Source of the DNA: Druceiella hillmani
Taxonomy: Eukaryota > Arthropoda > Insecta > Lepidoptera > Hepialidae
Length of the DNA stretch: 64,000 nt
NCBI GenBank assembly: GCA_039881145.1
Contig: JAYKKI010000023.1
Coordinates: forward strand, 4,502,501 to 4,566,500
Direction of reading: 5' to 3'
The notes below the pieces were generated by a model. It was given only the letters and a program-made list of their open reading frames with translations. It made no database searches and was not told the DNA's origin. Both the position numbers and the translations under genes were made by a program. This document shows positions 13,401 through 37,909 of this stretch, piece after piece (the stretch's first letter is position 1; every line of letters starts with the position of its first letter).

Positions 13401-16400
13401 ATATCTGAAGCTACTGCAAAACGATGGCTCCAGCGGTTTCGCAGCTGCGATTAATCCCTGAGTGATCAATCACGTTCTGCTTGACCGGTGGAATTGGATA
13501 GCGACAGGTTAAAATTGTTAATTAAAGAAGATAGCTAATTAATGACATACCGGCTAGCCACTGAACTTGAGTGCTCCCACAGAACGAACGCCTTACGGGA
13601 AAAAACTTTGATGATGAAGACTACCTATGACAGTTCATAGGCCAATTTCAACACCTAGGAATTACAAATAAAATGACTTAAAAAAAACTTTTTTACGTAC
13701 TGAAAAGTTACAATTTTGTATATAAACACCAAGGCCAATGACATTTTATAAGAAAATTTTTTCTGCTCACTTGTAAAGAATGATAACCTAATATTTCCAA
13801 TAGGAATTTACTACGAAACGGAAAAGAGAACTGACTGTACTCTTTTCTATACAGGTAGTCTAAGGTAGTAGAAGGAATGTCTTCTGAAGGTCATCAGCAC
13901 GTAGTCAGCTTCGCACACTCAACTAATGATGTTGATGATGCATAATAAATGTTAAAAAATCACTTTCTATTAAAATTACCTCCAGGCATTGCCATTATAC
14001 CCCGTGCAAACACATGAGCCCCTCTCAACACGGCTGCACCGCATGAAGCGTCAACAATGATCTGTTTACTTCTAACATTATGATACTGCTCTGATGGCTG
14101 CCAGCATTCAACTACAAGACAATCGTCTTTCAAGGTATATACTTTGGGTATTTCAGTACAATTTAGTAAGCAGTTTTGCTGAAATATACATGAAATAATA
14201 TAACAGATATAATATAATTAAACAAATTATTATATTCAAAAATAATTTCTCGAGCATCAGACAAAGAAGATTATTACTAGCGTTATATGGTAAGCTAGGC
14301 GTCTCGATTTTTCCTTGCTACTAATCATTAAAAATTGAGCATATATTGAACGATCAACTTGAGTGCACATAAGCTCTCGAAGTGAGTTTTTGAATGTGAT
14401 GGCAGCAATGACCAAATGCTTTTGTCTGCAAAACTGTCTTTTTTTAATTTTCAACCCCTTATATCAGTTTTTTTTAGCCAGCAGTCCTAATTCTACAGCA
14501 AATTGGATCTAGCAACATTAATTCTAATACTTGTGTCAGTAAACCAGAATAAAAACTAGAAACGTTTCATAGACAGATTATAAGAAAAAAATTATTTGGT
14601 AATGAATTTACACCTAATAAAAATAGGTCATTTCTAAGTACATCAGTGGTAGAAATGAGATTCAATATTTATTCAAAATAATTCAATCCTTTCGCTACAG
14701 AGATATCATATGTAATGTTCTGTCGCTTCCTAAGAGCAGTAGCTATGTTACGAGGAAACAGCTCCCGAGAGCAAAGAGACATTCTTTTTATTATTATTAT
14801 TATTATTATTAGCTTAATATTGTTCACCTCATAGTGTATATACACAGTGTCCAGAAATAGGTGTCGGATAGAGAAAAACATTATTTGTTGACTGAAAAAT
14901 AGTTATTAAAATAAAATTTAAAAATGTTTTTTTCAGAAAATTTAAAATAATATTCATAATTATTTGTCATCTTTTTCGTACACATGATACTTGCGCACAT
15001 TATTCAGAACTGCTCAGGGGAGTAACACACGAACAGCTGCGAAGACTTGTAATTGGCCAGGTAAGCACCGTGCTCCAGGCAAGATTGGGTGTGTTAAAAA
15101 GAGTTATGTGTAAAATTTTTATGCACTCAGAAAAAGGGTATGTTTTAAGTTTTATTTCAACGATAATTTATTCCTTTATAGCCAACGACTAGCATCTTTC
15201 TTTGTCCGACACATATACCCGGACACCGTGTATATTCTAGTTATAATAAGCACCCATGATAATATGTAGTTTATAAATTTCATTGGTAGTTCAACTATGC
15301 TCTATGAAAAGGTTAAACATATTTTCTTAAAAAGTATATTTTAATGTGAAATATCTAATGGAGCGTTTGGATGGGAGTCAAAATGTTCTGATGGCAAGAC
15401 ATGCTTTGCCATTTAGCCAGATTCGTGTATTGTCAGCTCTTCCCGACTTAATTCACCGTTGGCCTGTTTCATGTATTGTCGGGTCTTTCCGACTCAATAT
15501 TAATTCGGTCAGCTTCGCATCTTGTCTACAATTACGCCAGCTTCGTGTCTTGTTAGCTCTTTCCGATTTATCCAGATCGGCATTCTTTCATATTTACTAA
15601 TACTTAAAACTTTACTCGTTATATTAAACTGCCTTAAAACATTAAAAGTGTTATATAATTTGAAATAATAATAATAATAAGGTTAATAATGTAATTTAAA
15701 TATATATATTTATTTGAATAATTATAAGTATTTACCTACTAGTTGTTTACTTTTGGAGAGTTAAATTTGATTTTTTAGTTATCACTTCTTTCAAATAAAA
15801 ATAGTTCAATATAAAAATCTTTCATACCAAAAATTTAGATGTTTTCACATCTGCCAGGCATCCTATGACGGATCAATCTCTTTAAAATTTATAATTACCT
15901 ACCTAAATTAAATCTAGTTCATTTAGTAAGATTAAATAGTTTCCTGTCATTCGGTCAATTTTAAAATTAATTTTTCAGCTGGTTAATAATCAGCTGAAAA
16001 TATTATGATATTTTTCTTGTTCTATGGAACTCATTTACTATTTTAATATTTGTAGTTTAAATTAGGACAACAGTTTAGTTTAAACTATAAGACTACTACA
16101 AATGACTAGAAAATTCAAAATTAGTCTTTATACCTCGCGAAGGACTTGGATGACTTTGTTTATATTAACATTTTTTCTCAACCTGTTAATCCGAAATATT
16201 GTATATTTTAACGGTTCTGATAACCATTTTAATATGTAGTCTATATTGGCCGATACCTGTTGAAATAAAAAAACATATATGTATAAATATTTCTCAGTAT
16301 GCATTACATATTTGAGATCGTTGTAATTTAGAGTAGTACAACCTACGCGTTCATCATTATTTAAGGTTTTAAAACGTAATAATTTGCCTATATCAGGGTC

Positions 16401-16430
16401 TTTAAACGGTTCTATATATAGCGAATTCAT
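1196..16430 (-). CDS. NSUN6: NSUN6-type tRNA cytosine-5 methyltransferase, 5' part (five exons; 3' end off window)
   Basis: Exons in transcript order are 16430-16308, 16256-16134, 14178-13980, 6910-6754 and 1403-1196. All have GT-AG borders and compatible phases (0, 0, 1, 2), giving 270 codons. NSUN6 transfers methyl from SAM to C5 of a cytosine near the 3' end of certain tRNAs (C72) and of some mRNAs. The order of parts fits NSUN6 and no other NSUN: an N-terminal helical region (residues 1-115), a PUA domain (about 118-205, with 'CGAAVLRGAHVFARGI' and 'VSVYADVEGKCKKG'), then the start of the Rossmann methyltransferase with 'LLQNLPSIV' and motif I 'ILDMCAAPGNKT' (249-260). The family is about 470 residues long, so about 57% is present; the two catalytic cysteines (motifs IV and VI) lie beyond the left edge. 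Start Met at 16428-16430 is the first ATG of an open exon. Introns are loaded with transposons. Identification is by remembered family sequence, not by a search. Confidence 0.9.
1404..4180. other. NSUN6 intron 4, distal part: AT-rich, no gene seen
   Basis: AT-rich intron sequence with no coding signal on either strand. The only structured spot is the small palindrome at 3764-3797, annotated separately. Short ATT-type runs occur around 2055 and 3360-3440. Confidence 0.7.
3764..3797. repeat. 34-bp palindrome
   Basis: Perfect 15-bp arms (atttgatccaatact / agtattggatcaaat) around a 4-base spacer. It follows a short direct repeat of 'gatacaaaca'. No function is apparent; it may be the end of a decayed palindromic element. 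Confidence 0.75.
4190..5130 (-). mobile_element. DUF4817-type (Tc1/mariner superfamily) transposase remnant
   Basis: The minus strand reads as a broken DDE transposase of the insect family whose N-terminus is annotated DUF4817. In order: 'RNRPVQSIENINRVAVAF' and 'RKHAASLNIHHSSLQII' (HTH region) near 4690-4820, 'ITPEVYSKWKIHCQKMLE' near 4590-4640, 'VWFQSDGATALTARVTMNT' near 4410-4470, and after a frameshift 'SRFGDIIWPPRSPDLAVADI' with 'FLWGYLKARVFD' near 4280-4390. The C-terminus is lost near 4190. At least one frameshift and several stops make it non-functional. It lies in NSUN6 intron 4. Confidence 0.85.
5131..5602. other. AT-rich intron spacer between transposon remnant and minisatellite
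   Basis: No coding or structural signal beyond short AT repeats such as two 'tttataaaaatgtat' blocks near 5295-5345. Confidence 0.6.
5603..6726. repeat. 29-bp minisatellite, about 38 copies
   Basis: Direct tandem array of the unit atgtcacgaaacatcaaaa + ttaaattaat (29 bp; for example gtcacg at 5721 and 5750). Variants include cacaaaa, catgaaa, cattaaatatc and a shortened unit missing 'aaatta'. A marker pair (gtcatg... followed by cattaaatatc) recurs at 6011 and 6325. This shows that a block of about 314 bp was duplicated inside the array. The array ends 27 bp from the NSUN6 exon 4 splice donor. Confidence 0.97.
6754..6910 (-). CDS. NSUN6: NSUN6 exon 4 (second half of PUA domain)
   Basis: 157 bp between acceptor attttcag and donor CCTAG|gtaagt. 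It encodes 'DEEVSVYADVEGKCKKG', matching the basic turn of the NSUN6 PUA domain, then a VGKGLVKML strand. It starts in phase 1 and ends in phase 2, agreeing with both neighbours. A 29-bp minisatellite begins 27 bp downstream of its donor. Confidence 0.92.
7290..7890 (+). mobile_element. Mutator-like transposase remnant
   Basis: Broken plus-strand reading frames match, in order, the insect/animal Mutator-like transposase family (Pfam 'Mutator-like transposase'). They are 'EIVENFIEKFGINI' near 7325-7365, 'DTSKTFSTILDLNPYGNKK' near 7383-7440, 'LKKVIMTTLHNYFHH' near 7590-7635 and 'VYKNLLKNNLLTKYLGK' near 7785-7835, followed by an 'MMWR' counterpart of the 'NxxIW' motif near 7870. The characteristic DGDxxTF and CHG signatures are degraded. 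It is a fossil fragment in NSUN6 intron 3. Element ends were not found; flanking sequence back to about 7010 may belong to it. Confidence 0.65.
7989..8072. repeat. Perfect 31-bp inverted repeat (hairpin) of a dispersed repeat
   Basis: The left arm at 7989-8019 (caattaaatgaaactacgtg...) is exactly complementary to 8042-8072, with a 22-base pyrimidine-rich loop between. The right arm plus about 40 further bases recurs at 41026-41100, so this is part of a repeat family rather than a unique hairpin. Confidence 0.93.
8428..9391 (-). mobile_element. mariner transposase remnant, near full length
   Basis: Starts with an open 103-codon frame at 9391 ('MEATREHVHNCHWYEFRLAH') holding the HTH region 'RCWFQRFRSRNYDLKDFVCS' and 'RRPVEVTIDLFKELIE'. 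Broken frames then give 'NRCIVTRDEKWIVYVKHT' near 8900-8960 (catalytic D region), 'VLHDNTRS' near 8650-8680 (second D), 'LAPTDFYPFF' near 8600-8640 and 'AEEIHWQWIIGNNGAYYAQE' near 8435-8495. This is the full order of a mariner transposase of about 345 residues, inactivated by stops and frameshifts. It lies in NSUN6 intron 3. Confidence 0.9.
9407..9491. repeat. 42-bp tandem duplication
   Basis: 'agtagttgacacatattta' starts at 9407 and again at 9449, each followed by a tat-tttaccccc-type tail. It lies just upstream of the mariner start codon, probably within its 5' untranslated/TIR flank. Confidence 0.8.
9492..10040. other. Intron spacer, AT-rich; probable outer flank of mariner element
   Basis: No coding signal. 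Contains only short AT-rich direct repeats. Confidence 0.5.
10150..10400 (+). mobile_element. Jockey-like retrotransposon ORF1 fragment (PRE_C2HC-like region), 5' piece
   Basis: An 81-codon frame contains 'KAPPIILYGVDDLRKLKEII' followed by 'KDDYTYRILSKNQVIIS'. This matches the '(P)PPIxxxGxxDxxxLxxxL ... xYxxKxLxxxxxxI' region that precedes the zinc knuckles in ORF1 of Jockey-type insect LINEs. The zinc-knuckle part of such an ORF1 resumes in the same orientation at about 12590. ORF1 therefore appears to be split by a later insertion. Inactive. Confidence 0.65.
10750..12060 (-). mobile_element. Tc1-like DDE_3 transposase remnant nested in the Jockey-like element
   Basis: On the minus strand near 11020-11130 the sequence reads 'VVRLPFYHCNCNPIELVRVQ' and then 'VKGEVAINNNTFKIADVEK'. 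This is the C-terminal catalytic block of an insect DDE_3/winged-helix transposase family (pattern 'VRLPPYHCELNPIELIWAQVK'). Upstream minus-strand fragments, such as one near 11300-11500 with 'SLSYRLCQIWIFARW', are compatible but heavily decayed. The interval is approximate. It lies between the two halves of the ORF1 remnant and in the opposite orientation, the pattern expected of a nested insertion. Confidence 0.7.
12061..12580. other. Intron sequence of unclear origin between nested element and ORF1 3' piece
   Basis: AT-rich, with a short palindrome around 12415-12460 (agtataatacaacatata / tatatattgtattatatg). A 102-codon open frame at 12207-12515 looks non-coding in composition and matches nothing I know. 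Confidence 0.4.
12585..12890 (+). mobile_element. Jockey-like ORF1 fragment, zinc-knuckle region (3' piece)
   Basis: Plus-strand frames give 'YKYQQYDHTKT' (a decayed first CCHC knuckle, pattern CxxCQxxGHTKxYC) and then 'KTPTVCALCSGSHPANYKNC' with 'PVSKEIVLKKQ', a second knuckle of the form CxxCxxxHxxxxxxC followed by the usual 'P(V/E)xKxxxxxK'. This is the gag-like ORF1 of Jockey-clade LINEs. No reverse transcriptase follows; a mariner remnant begins at about 13175. Confidence 0.75.
13175..13680 (+). mobile_element. mariner 5' fragment (terminal repeat and N-terminal HTH region)
   Basis: Starts with a mariner-like terminal sequence 'gggttgtctaaaaagaaag' at 13175. Broken frames then read 'YQSGHSTVEATRNIYLRASE', 'AISEATAKRWLQRFRSCD' and, past a stop, 'PVELDSDRLKLLIKED' near 13485-13535 and 'YRLATELECSH' near 13548-13580. 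This is the DNA-binding half of a mariner transposase; the catalytic half is not found downstream. It lies in NSUN6 intron 3, about 300 bp before exon 3. Confidence 0.85.
13980..14178 (-). CDS. NSUN6: NSUN6 exon 3 (first half of PUA domain)
   Basis: 66 codons plus one base, between acceptor tatatttcag and donor GGAG|gtaatt. It ends with the PUA core 'CGAAVLRGAHVFARGI' (residues 128-143), the most diagnostic NSUN6 segment in the window. The last base completes the Asp149 codon with exon 4. Confidence 0.92.
14839..15234. mobile_element. MITE-like element with about 35-bp terminal inverted repeats
   Basis: Left end tatacacagtgtccagaaat and right end (reversed) tatacacggtgtccgggtat are imperfect inverted repeats. 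Both continue to a gtgtcgga core, about 80% matching. The 396-bp interval has no transposase. It is likely a non-autonomous DNA transposon with a TA-rich target site. It lies in NSUN6 intron 2, next to an (ATT)n run at about 14787-14811. Confidence 0.7.
15416..15582 (+). repeat. Degenerate tandem motif (about 4 units) shared with 50.5 kb
   Basis: Units of the form 'gccagnttcgtgtnttgtc' + '(a/g)gctctttccgacttaat' start near 15416, 15461, 15508 and 15536. The same motif followed by 'cttaaaacttta' occurs at 50468-50560. This is the internal repeat of a dispersed element; the other copy runs into a tRNA-Pro sequence. Confidence 0.8.
15600..16133. other. NSUN6 intron 2, proximal AT-rich part
   Basis: AT-rich with simple (aat)n runs near 15666-15682; no gene signal. 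Contains a short palindrome 'ttcagctg..cagctgaa' near 15976-15998. Confidence 0.6.
16134..16256 (-). CDS. NSUN6: NSUN6 exon 2
   Basis: Forty-one codons from VSANIDYILKWLSEP to VIQVLRE, between acceptor ttatttcaacag and donor GAG|gtataa. It matches the family stretch in which a hydrophobic helix is followed by a substrate-binding segment of the form 'xxTxxRxNxLxxxxxxV' (here 'YTIFRINRLRKNV'). Confidence 0.82.
16308..16430 (-). CDS. NSUN6: NSUN6 exon 1 (start codon)
   Basis: Forty-one codons beginning MNSLYIEPFKDPDIGKLL and ending LNYNDLKY, followed by the donor gtaatg. The N-terminal end is poorly conserved in the family, so this exon rests on the open frame, the splice donor and continuity with exon 2. 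The frame stays open through the following 51-nt intron. Confidence 0.7.
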
Positions 16431-17456
16431 AATATATTAAATATTATGAATAGGCAGTACGTATAGAAAATAATGACATGCAACTGACTCGCACATGGAA
16501 TATCAAACGTCAAAGTGACAGTTAATTGAAAACAATCTTTCATACCTAAATAATATTATTTATGATTGTCTGTTTAATGTCGATGTAAGTAAAGTAAATA
16601 AAATAGTCATTTATTTTAGACGTTATGAGCCTTGGAAATATTTTTTGGAATAAAATATCGTCCTGTAATCATTATTACTAGAAATTGTTGATTAAAAACT
16701 CATTAGTGAACCTGAATAATCATTTATTCAAAAATAATTTTTAATTGTTTTATGATAAGAAACAGTAAGAAAATGAAAATGATATGGAAAACATATCATT
16801 TTAATTTTCTATTTTAGTATTTTAATATTATATTATAAAAATATGAATAGCAAAGTTTTCAAATAAATGTTCATTAATTATGAATTTAATTAAATTATCA
16901 TAATAAGAAATAATTGTTTTTTTGTTTAAATATATAACTTTTAACTCGCATAAATAGTTTGAGTTGGTTTATATTATTTTTCTTTAGTTTTTTTAAAGTC
17001 ACAAAATCCATCACCTTGGTGTCATAATCTGATTAAATTATAAATATATAATAATATTTTAAATATTTTTTTATCATACTTGACAATTCGTTAATAAAAT
17101 ATCTAGAAATGAATATCTATCATAAATTGATATTTTAAATTTAATATTAAATGAAAATAAATTTACGTTATGAATATCAAAGTTATAATAATGATTTTGA
17201 AGGTTTAAATTGTCGTATCAAAAATTCTAATGGATATTTTCATTGAATATACTATTTTTTATGGTATCTTTGTTACGGTTTTGTTTTATTTGAATTAACA
17301 ACTTAATAGAGGAAATATTTCCGATGTGTTAAGAGTTTTATTTCCATTATTTCCCTTAATTAGTCAAAAATCAGCTTTTACTACGGTAGACAAAACCAAT
17401 TCTGGCCACTTTCGATCACTCCATACGTGGCATAAGCACGAACCGTCTTCCACGTC
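16431..17456. promoter_or_regulatory. Head-to-head intergenic interval between NSUN6 and Arf1
   Basis: About 1 kb separates the NSUN6 start codon from the inferred Arf1 first exon, with the genes diverging. Both promoters should lie here. The interval is AT-rich except at its right end (17390-17540), where CpG dinucleotides appear. No TATA box is convincing in such AT-rich sequence. This is inference from gene arrangement. Confidence 0.55.
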
Positions 17457-17467
17457 CGCCATTTTGA
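17457..17467 (-). promoter_or_regulatory. YY1/Pho-like site at the Arf1 5' end
   Basis: 'cgccattttga' is the reverse complement of the YY1/Pleiohomeotic core (AAATGGCG). Such sites commonly sit at or just downstream of starts of housekeeping genes. Its place in the only CpG-containing patch near the inferred first exon supports, but does not prove, a role. Confidence 0.4.
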
Positions 17468-17542
17468 CATACGGCTGGTTGTAGTGTGTCCGTTTAAAGT
17501 GTTAGCTATTACTCGATTAGTTAGATAATTTTGTTTGAAAAC
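17460..17542 (+). other. Arf1: Arf1 noncoding exon 1 (5' UTR), 5' end uncertain
   Basis: A GC-richer stretch ends with a strong donor at 17542 (gaaaac|gtgagt). The next strong acceptor is 18403 (atttccag|gttaca), which opens the first coding exon. No ATG-initiated frame of note lies in it. A noncoding first exon is usual for Arf1 genes. The transcription start is not determined from sequence; the left border given is approximate. Confidence 0.5.
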
Positions 17543-18252
17543 GTGAGTTATATTTATTATAATGTATATCCAGATATAAAATAATAATTTTTTGTTGAGT
17601 TAAAGTGTGTAAATCGCAATATTGCGTGATATTTTAGCGCTAGGGTGGTGACCGCTACCACTGACAAACTGGTTATGTCGGCGTATCTTTGTCAAAAATT
17701 GAGTTTTCATTGTCTTTTCTTGAACAAGTGCGTTTTAGAAGGAAGTGTTTTTTGATATATCAATTTTATTTAACAGCAAGTTAAAAGTATGTATATGTTA
17801 TAATACATTAAGGGATGCATATTTAATTATTCTCCTAATTGCGTACTTGTGGATAGCTTGCTTGTGTGATATAGGTCCACGAAAACCTATGCATATACCG
17901 TGTCGTGTTTTACCCGTGTGACTTGGTAACGTTGGATTTTCCATTTACGCATAGATTGTTAAAAATGCGGCTAGTTATAAAGTCATTGCTGTCTTAAATT
18001 TGATATCTTAAATTTCTATTCCACACCCTTATATTTCTTGAATGCTAGATTGGCAGTCTCGTGGATTGGTGCCAGCGTCATGAAAACACACGAGTAAAAT
18101 AAGTTTTGTTTTAGGATCATAATTTTTTATAAATTTCATGTATGTACACGTCACTTTTATTTAGCGAAAATAATAGTAATTAAAATATTTTGTCTTTTTG
18201 CTTACAGAGTATATTCCTTTTTTATTTTTTTCAACCACACGTCAAGAATTAA

Positions 18253-34021
<15,769 letters not shown>

Positions 34022-35095
34022 CCGCCCGCCCCCCCGCACGCCCACTTTATAACAAACAACAAATCAATATAAGATAAAGAGACTATTGTTTAAATATACG
34101 TTAAATTTATTATTTGCTAAATATTATTGTATTATGTGCGGTTTTGTTCAGGTTCGTCGCCTCGTTTAACGGCCACGCACGCATGCGGATACGGAATACG
34201 TTCCCCTCTCACCTGGTGCCGCGGCGAATTGGCATTCGCTTGCCGGCAGTCCATCTTGTAATATGTATGTTTACTTTTGTTTAGTTCGCAGTGATTGTAA
34301 GTATGTACTAATATTGTAGTAGGGCGGCTGCCGTTCACGTTTGATGTCGATTGAGGAACCCTCATCATGGCAACACGGATGCGGTTGGTCGTCGACCTAG
34401 TGTTTTAGTTATTTACGTTAACGAGGGATGCTTAGTATACAATTTTTTCAATATAATAATATTATATATATATATAAAAATAATTCTGATGGGTAAAACA
34501 GTGTTCGAGAGAATATAGAAAATGAGTTGTGTGGTCGACGGAATTTTTTAATGGATGTACAATTGCGACCGCTGGTTATTACTGGACGTAGCTCCTAAAC
34601 CTCACGGTTGACGCATGAAGCTCTACGTTGGTTCAAAAGCAATTGCCGTAACGGCGCCTGGAGCAATAGATATGCAGATAATTAATACCATATTGTGGAT
34701 GTTGGCACGTTTTTACTATTATTATGTGTTGAGCTGTCTTTCCTTTTCTCACATATGAAAATAAATATATGTATAATAATAATAACATAATTATTGTAAT
34801 ATCAATAATCAGATGGACGAGATGGAGATTGTATCGAGTAAATGCAGAACTATTATTTAAACGATTATAAACAAAAATGAACACAGAAATAAACGATTAA
34901 GTATTCAAATTCTTTCCTTTTTTTTACATATATTGTATAAAATTTAGTGTTGATATATAATAATAATAATTATTGTGCGATGAAAAATTCTGCTGATTTT
35001 ATTATATTAAAATATTTTTAATTATGATGATTTGTACTTTATTGTGGTCGAATGATTCTCTTAATAAATAAATAGTTTTGTCGTCGGTTAAGTAT
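34022..35095 (+). other. Arf1: Arf1 3' UTR with several polyadenylation signals
   Basis: GC-rich immediately after the stop (34022-34420), then AT-rich. AATAAA occurs at 34760, 34888, 35063 and 35067. The cluster at 35063-35072 followed by a GT/T-rich stretch (gttttgtcgtcggtt) is the best candidate for the main 3' end; 34888 followed by a T-run at 34912-34925 is another. The end is inferred. Confidence 0.5.
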
Positions 35096-37900
35096 TATTA
35101 TTATTATTTTTAATGTAATGTATGATTTTTTTTTGGAAAATTTATGTATTTAAATAGTATTTATCAACTTTATCTGAATGTTTCAAAGTAACGAGTGCGT
35201 ATGACTTGAGATTTGGGGACTTCATTTCGAGATATGCTAACATCGAGCTTCAACAGTACGGTCCTAGTTGGAGGCGGATTTTAGAACACGATGTAGTATC
35301 TCGTTTCGTGATCTCTGTTAGTGGCAACTAGATTAAGGGTCGATTTTTTTTTGTATAACTATGGACCTACTGTTAGCTAGCTTTTGTTGAGAGATGAATT
35401 CTGCATTTTCAGTATTTTAATTGGAGATTTTGGAATATGAATATGTTTTAAATCAATGTGATCACGATGTTTTTGTTATATTGCTTTTGTTGGACAAGTT
35501 TATTGATTGAGCCGTCGGGAATCGAGATTGTGTAAAACGAGTGGGTTTTTGAGCATTTTTCTAAAGTGCAATGCAACATTCGCGGTTAGTTTTTACAGAT
35601 TAAAGAATTTTATCATTCCACAACGTAAAATGCTTACGTGCAAAATTAATCATAGGTATTCTAATAAATTATGACATTATGTTCGTTGTCATGGTTACTT
35701 TTAAGGCTTCATAATGACATATGGAACAGTCGCCATGGATTGGTTTTGTATACTAGTTACTATAAAAGCGTTTTGAAAAATACATTGACAGCGGTGTTGA
35801 ATTTAGTGTAGGGTACTACGAAAGTAAGTTAATATTATTCACCTTTTTTTATCAGTTGCTGGAAATCTATGCCATAAATTGTGGAAGGATGTAAAGAATC
35901 TACACGAGGTGCCAAATGCTGATAATTTAATACTTTTTGCTTTTGAAATGATACAATGTGAACAACGAAATTGCAAGCGAATATATTTAATTGCATTCGT
36001 GTCTTTGATAATGTGTATTGAAGTATCTCGAAATGGTTCTCTGTCACGTGACATTTGGCCGTTTGTTATGATTTTTTCATTGTTCACAGCGGCTAGGCTG
36101 GTGTTGGCGTAATGTTGATATCTACATGTGGATTATAATGTTTATTGAATACATACACTGTAAAACTTGTAAGAAATACATTAATATGAAACACTTAATG
36201 GGATTTATTTGGTTTATTTATTTTATTTCACTAACTGCATAGTAAGAATTAATATATTATGATAGAAACTGTAATGTTGCTACAGTTTAAGGATTATTAG
36301 TTATGCTTTGTTGTTTATCATGGAAAAATAATTTGTGAACCAAAAAAGCTAGAATTGTAAAATTAAATACAGTAATTGATGAAACTTTAAAACTTATGTA
36401 AATGTGAAATCAAAATATTTTTAAAAAGATCTTAGAGCTAACATTGGTCTAAATATATTAAAAAGGGAATCTTCTTCAGGGAAAGTCGTAAAAGGAAATG
36501 AGTGTATTGAAAAATTTGTACTTGCAACGAAAATACAGCTCTTCATAATAGGAACTCACAAGTTGTGCTGTGCACGGTCAGTACGGATGACCATCGGGTA
36601 ATCAATTTTCTTCAACAAATATTATTTAATAGCTAGAAGTGTTTGGTCAAAAAACCAGTCACAGGAAAAACGGGTTTTGTTGGCCTTACTAAGAATATTT
36701 TTTTGAGAAATTAAAGAAATTGCTAAATAATGACCCTATTGTAGAACAGTGTTAAAATTCTGTGAATATATCATTAAAACCTGTTGGTTTGTTTAATTCA
36801 AATTCCGTTTTTAGTTGAACGTCTGATTTTAGTTGAACGTCTGTATTACACCTTTTTATAGTTATATCGGTGTTAAATCTGCAGGTTGATATCTTTCATT
36901 CTGAAGAATGTGAGAGATTTAGAAGTGTTTAATAAAGATTTTACAATTCGAATTTAAAAATTATGCCGGTTAGGTAGTGCATTATGCTATAAAGAGTATT
37001 TTCCACTAGGTGATCACAACGCTCAAAACGTTCGTTTCATTTGGCAAACACCATTGATGGTGTCATTGATCACAACTGCTTCAAGACCAGGCTACCCATG
37101 TATCAACTTGAGTTGTGGTTGTTTATCTGTTAATTTGATTGACGTATTGATATACGAAGTTTATGTAAGTAAATTTATATCAACTTTGAAGATTAAACAT
37201 GGTGAGGAAAGAAACAGTTTATGTAGCTCTGAGAAGTATTTAATAGAAGTAAATGTTACACCAGAAAATGCAAAATGTGCAAGTAATCATCGAATTCTTA
37301 ATAGAAATTAACGATTAATATGTAATAAAAAAATACAATGCTTTAATTTATTTTTGTTCAATACCCGCCGTTTTCTCATAATTGTGAAGGGACATCGTTC
37401 TTAACCCATTCCACTTGTACTGACAGTTGCAATGCTGATAAGCTAGTGAAATGGCTATGATTGCTTTGGGCGTGACCATTGCAAGCGGTTAGTGAACATA
37501 GCCAAAGTGTATGCTTTGGTTCTGGACAGTGTTGCTATAAATAAATGGTGGTTTTGAAAATGCCAGATTACAAAATAGACCTGAAATTACATATAAAAGC
37601 ACACCTAAATACTGGCATAACAAATTACTCCTATAACCAGTACAAAGTTTTAATTGGAAAACTTTACAATGCAATGATTACACTAAACTGAAGAACCATG
37701 CCAGAAGTTGTACCAGCTTAAAGATATTGTTGCTTATAATTAGTCATAAGTCAACTTCGAATGAAGTGGTCATTTTTGAATCTTTTTTGATTAAGGTCAA
37801 TTGTTGAATTGATTAAGATTACAGCCTGTTTAAGGGATTTTATAAAACAGAATTATGTAACGAGATGTAATACTGAATATTTTAGAATAAATGGAACCAG
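35096..37900. other. Intergenic, no gene seen
   Basis: AT-rich sequence with only short chance open frames. The first 500 bp (35150-35650) are of slightly higher complexity and could be extended Arf1 3' UTR. No transposon recognised. Confidence 0.5.
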
Positions 37901-37909
37901 TTAGCAAGT

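Noticed and set aside
15346..15600. 84-codon open frame MKYLMERLDGSQ...
   Set aside because: It is the translation of the tandem repeat motif, which is also found at 50.5 kb; not a gene.
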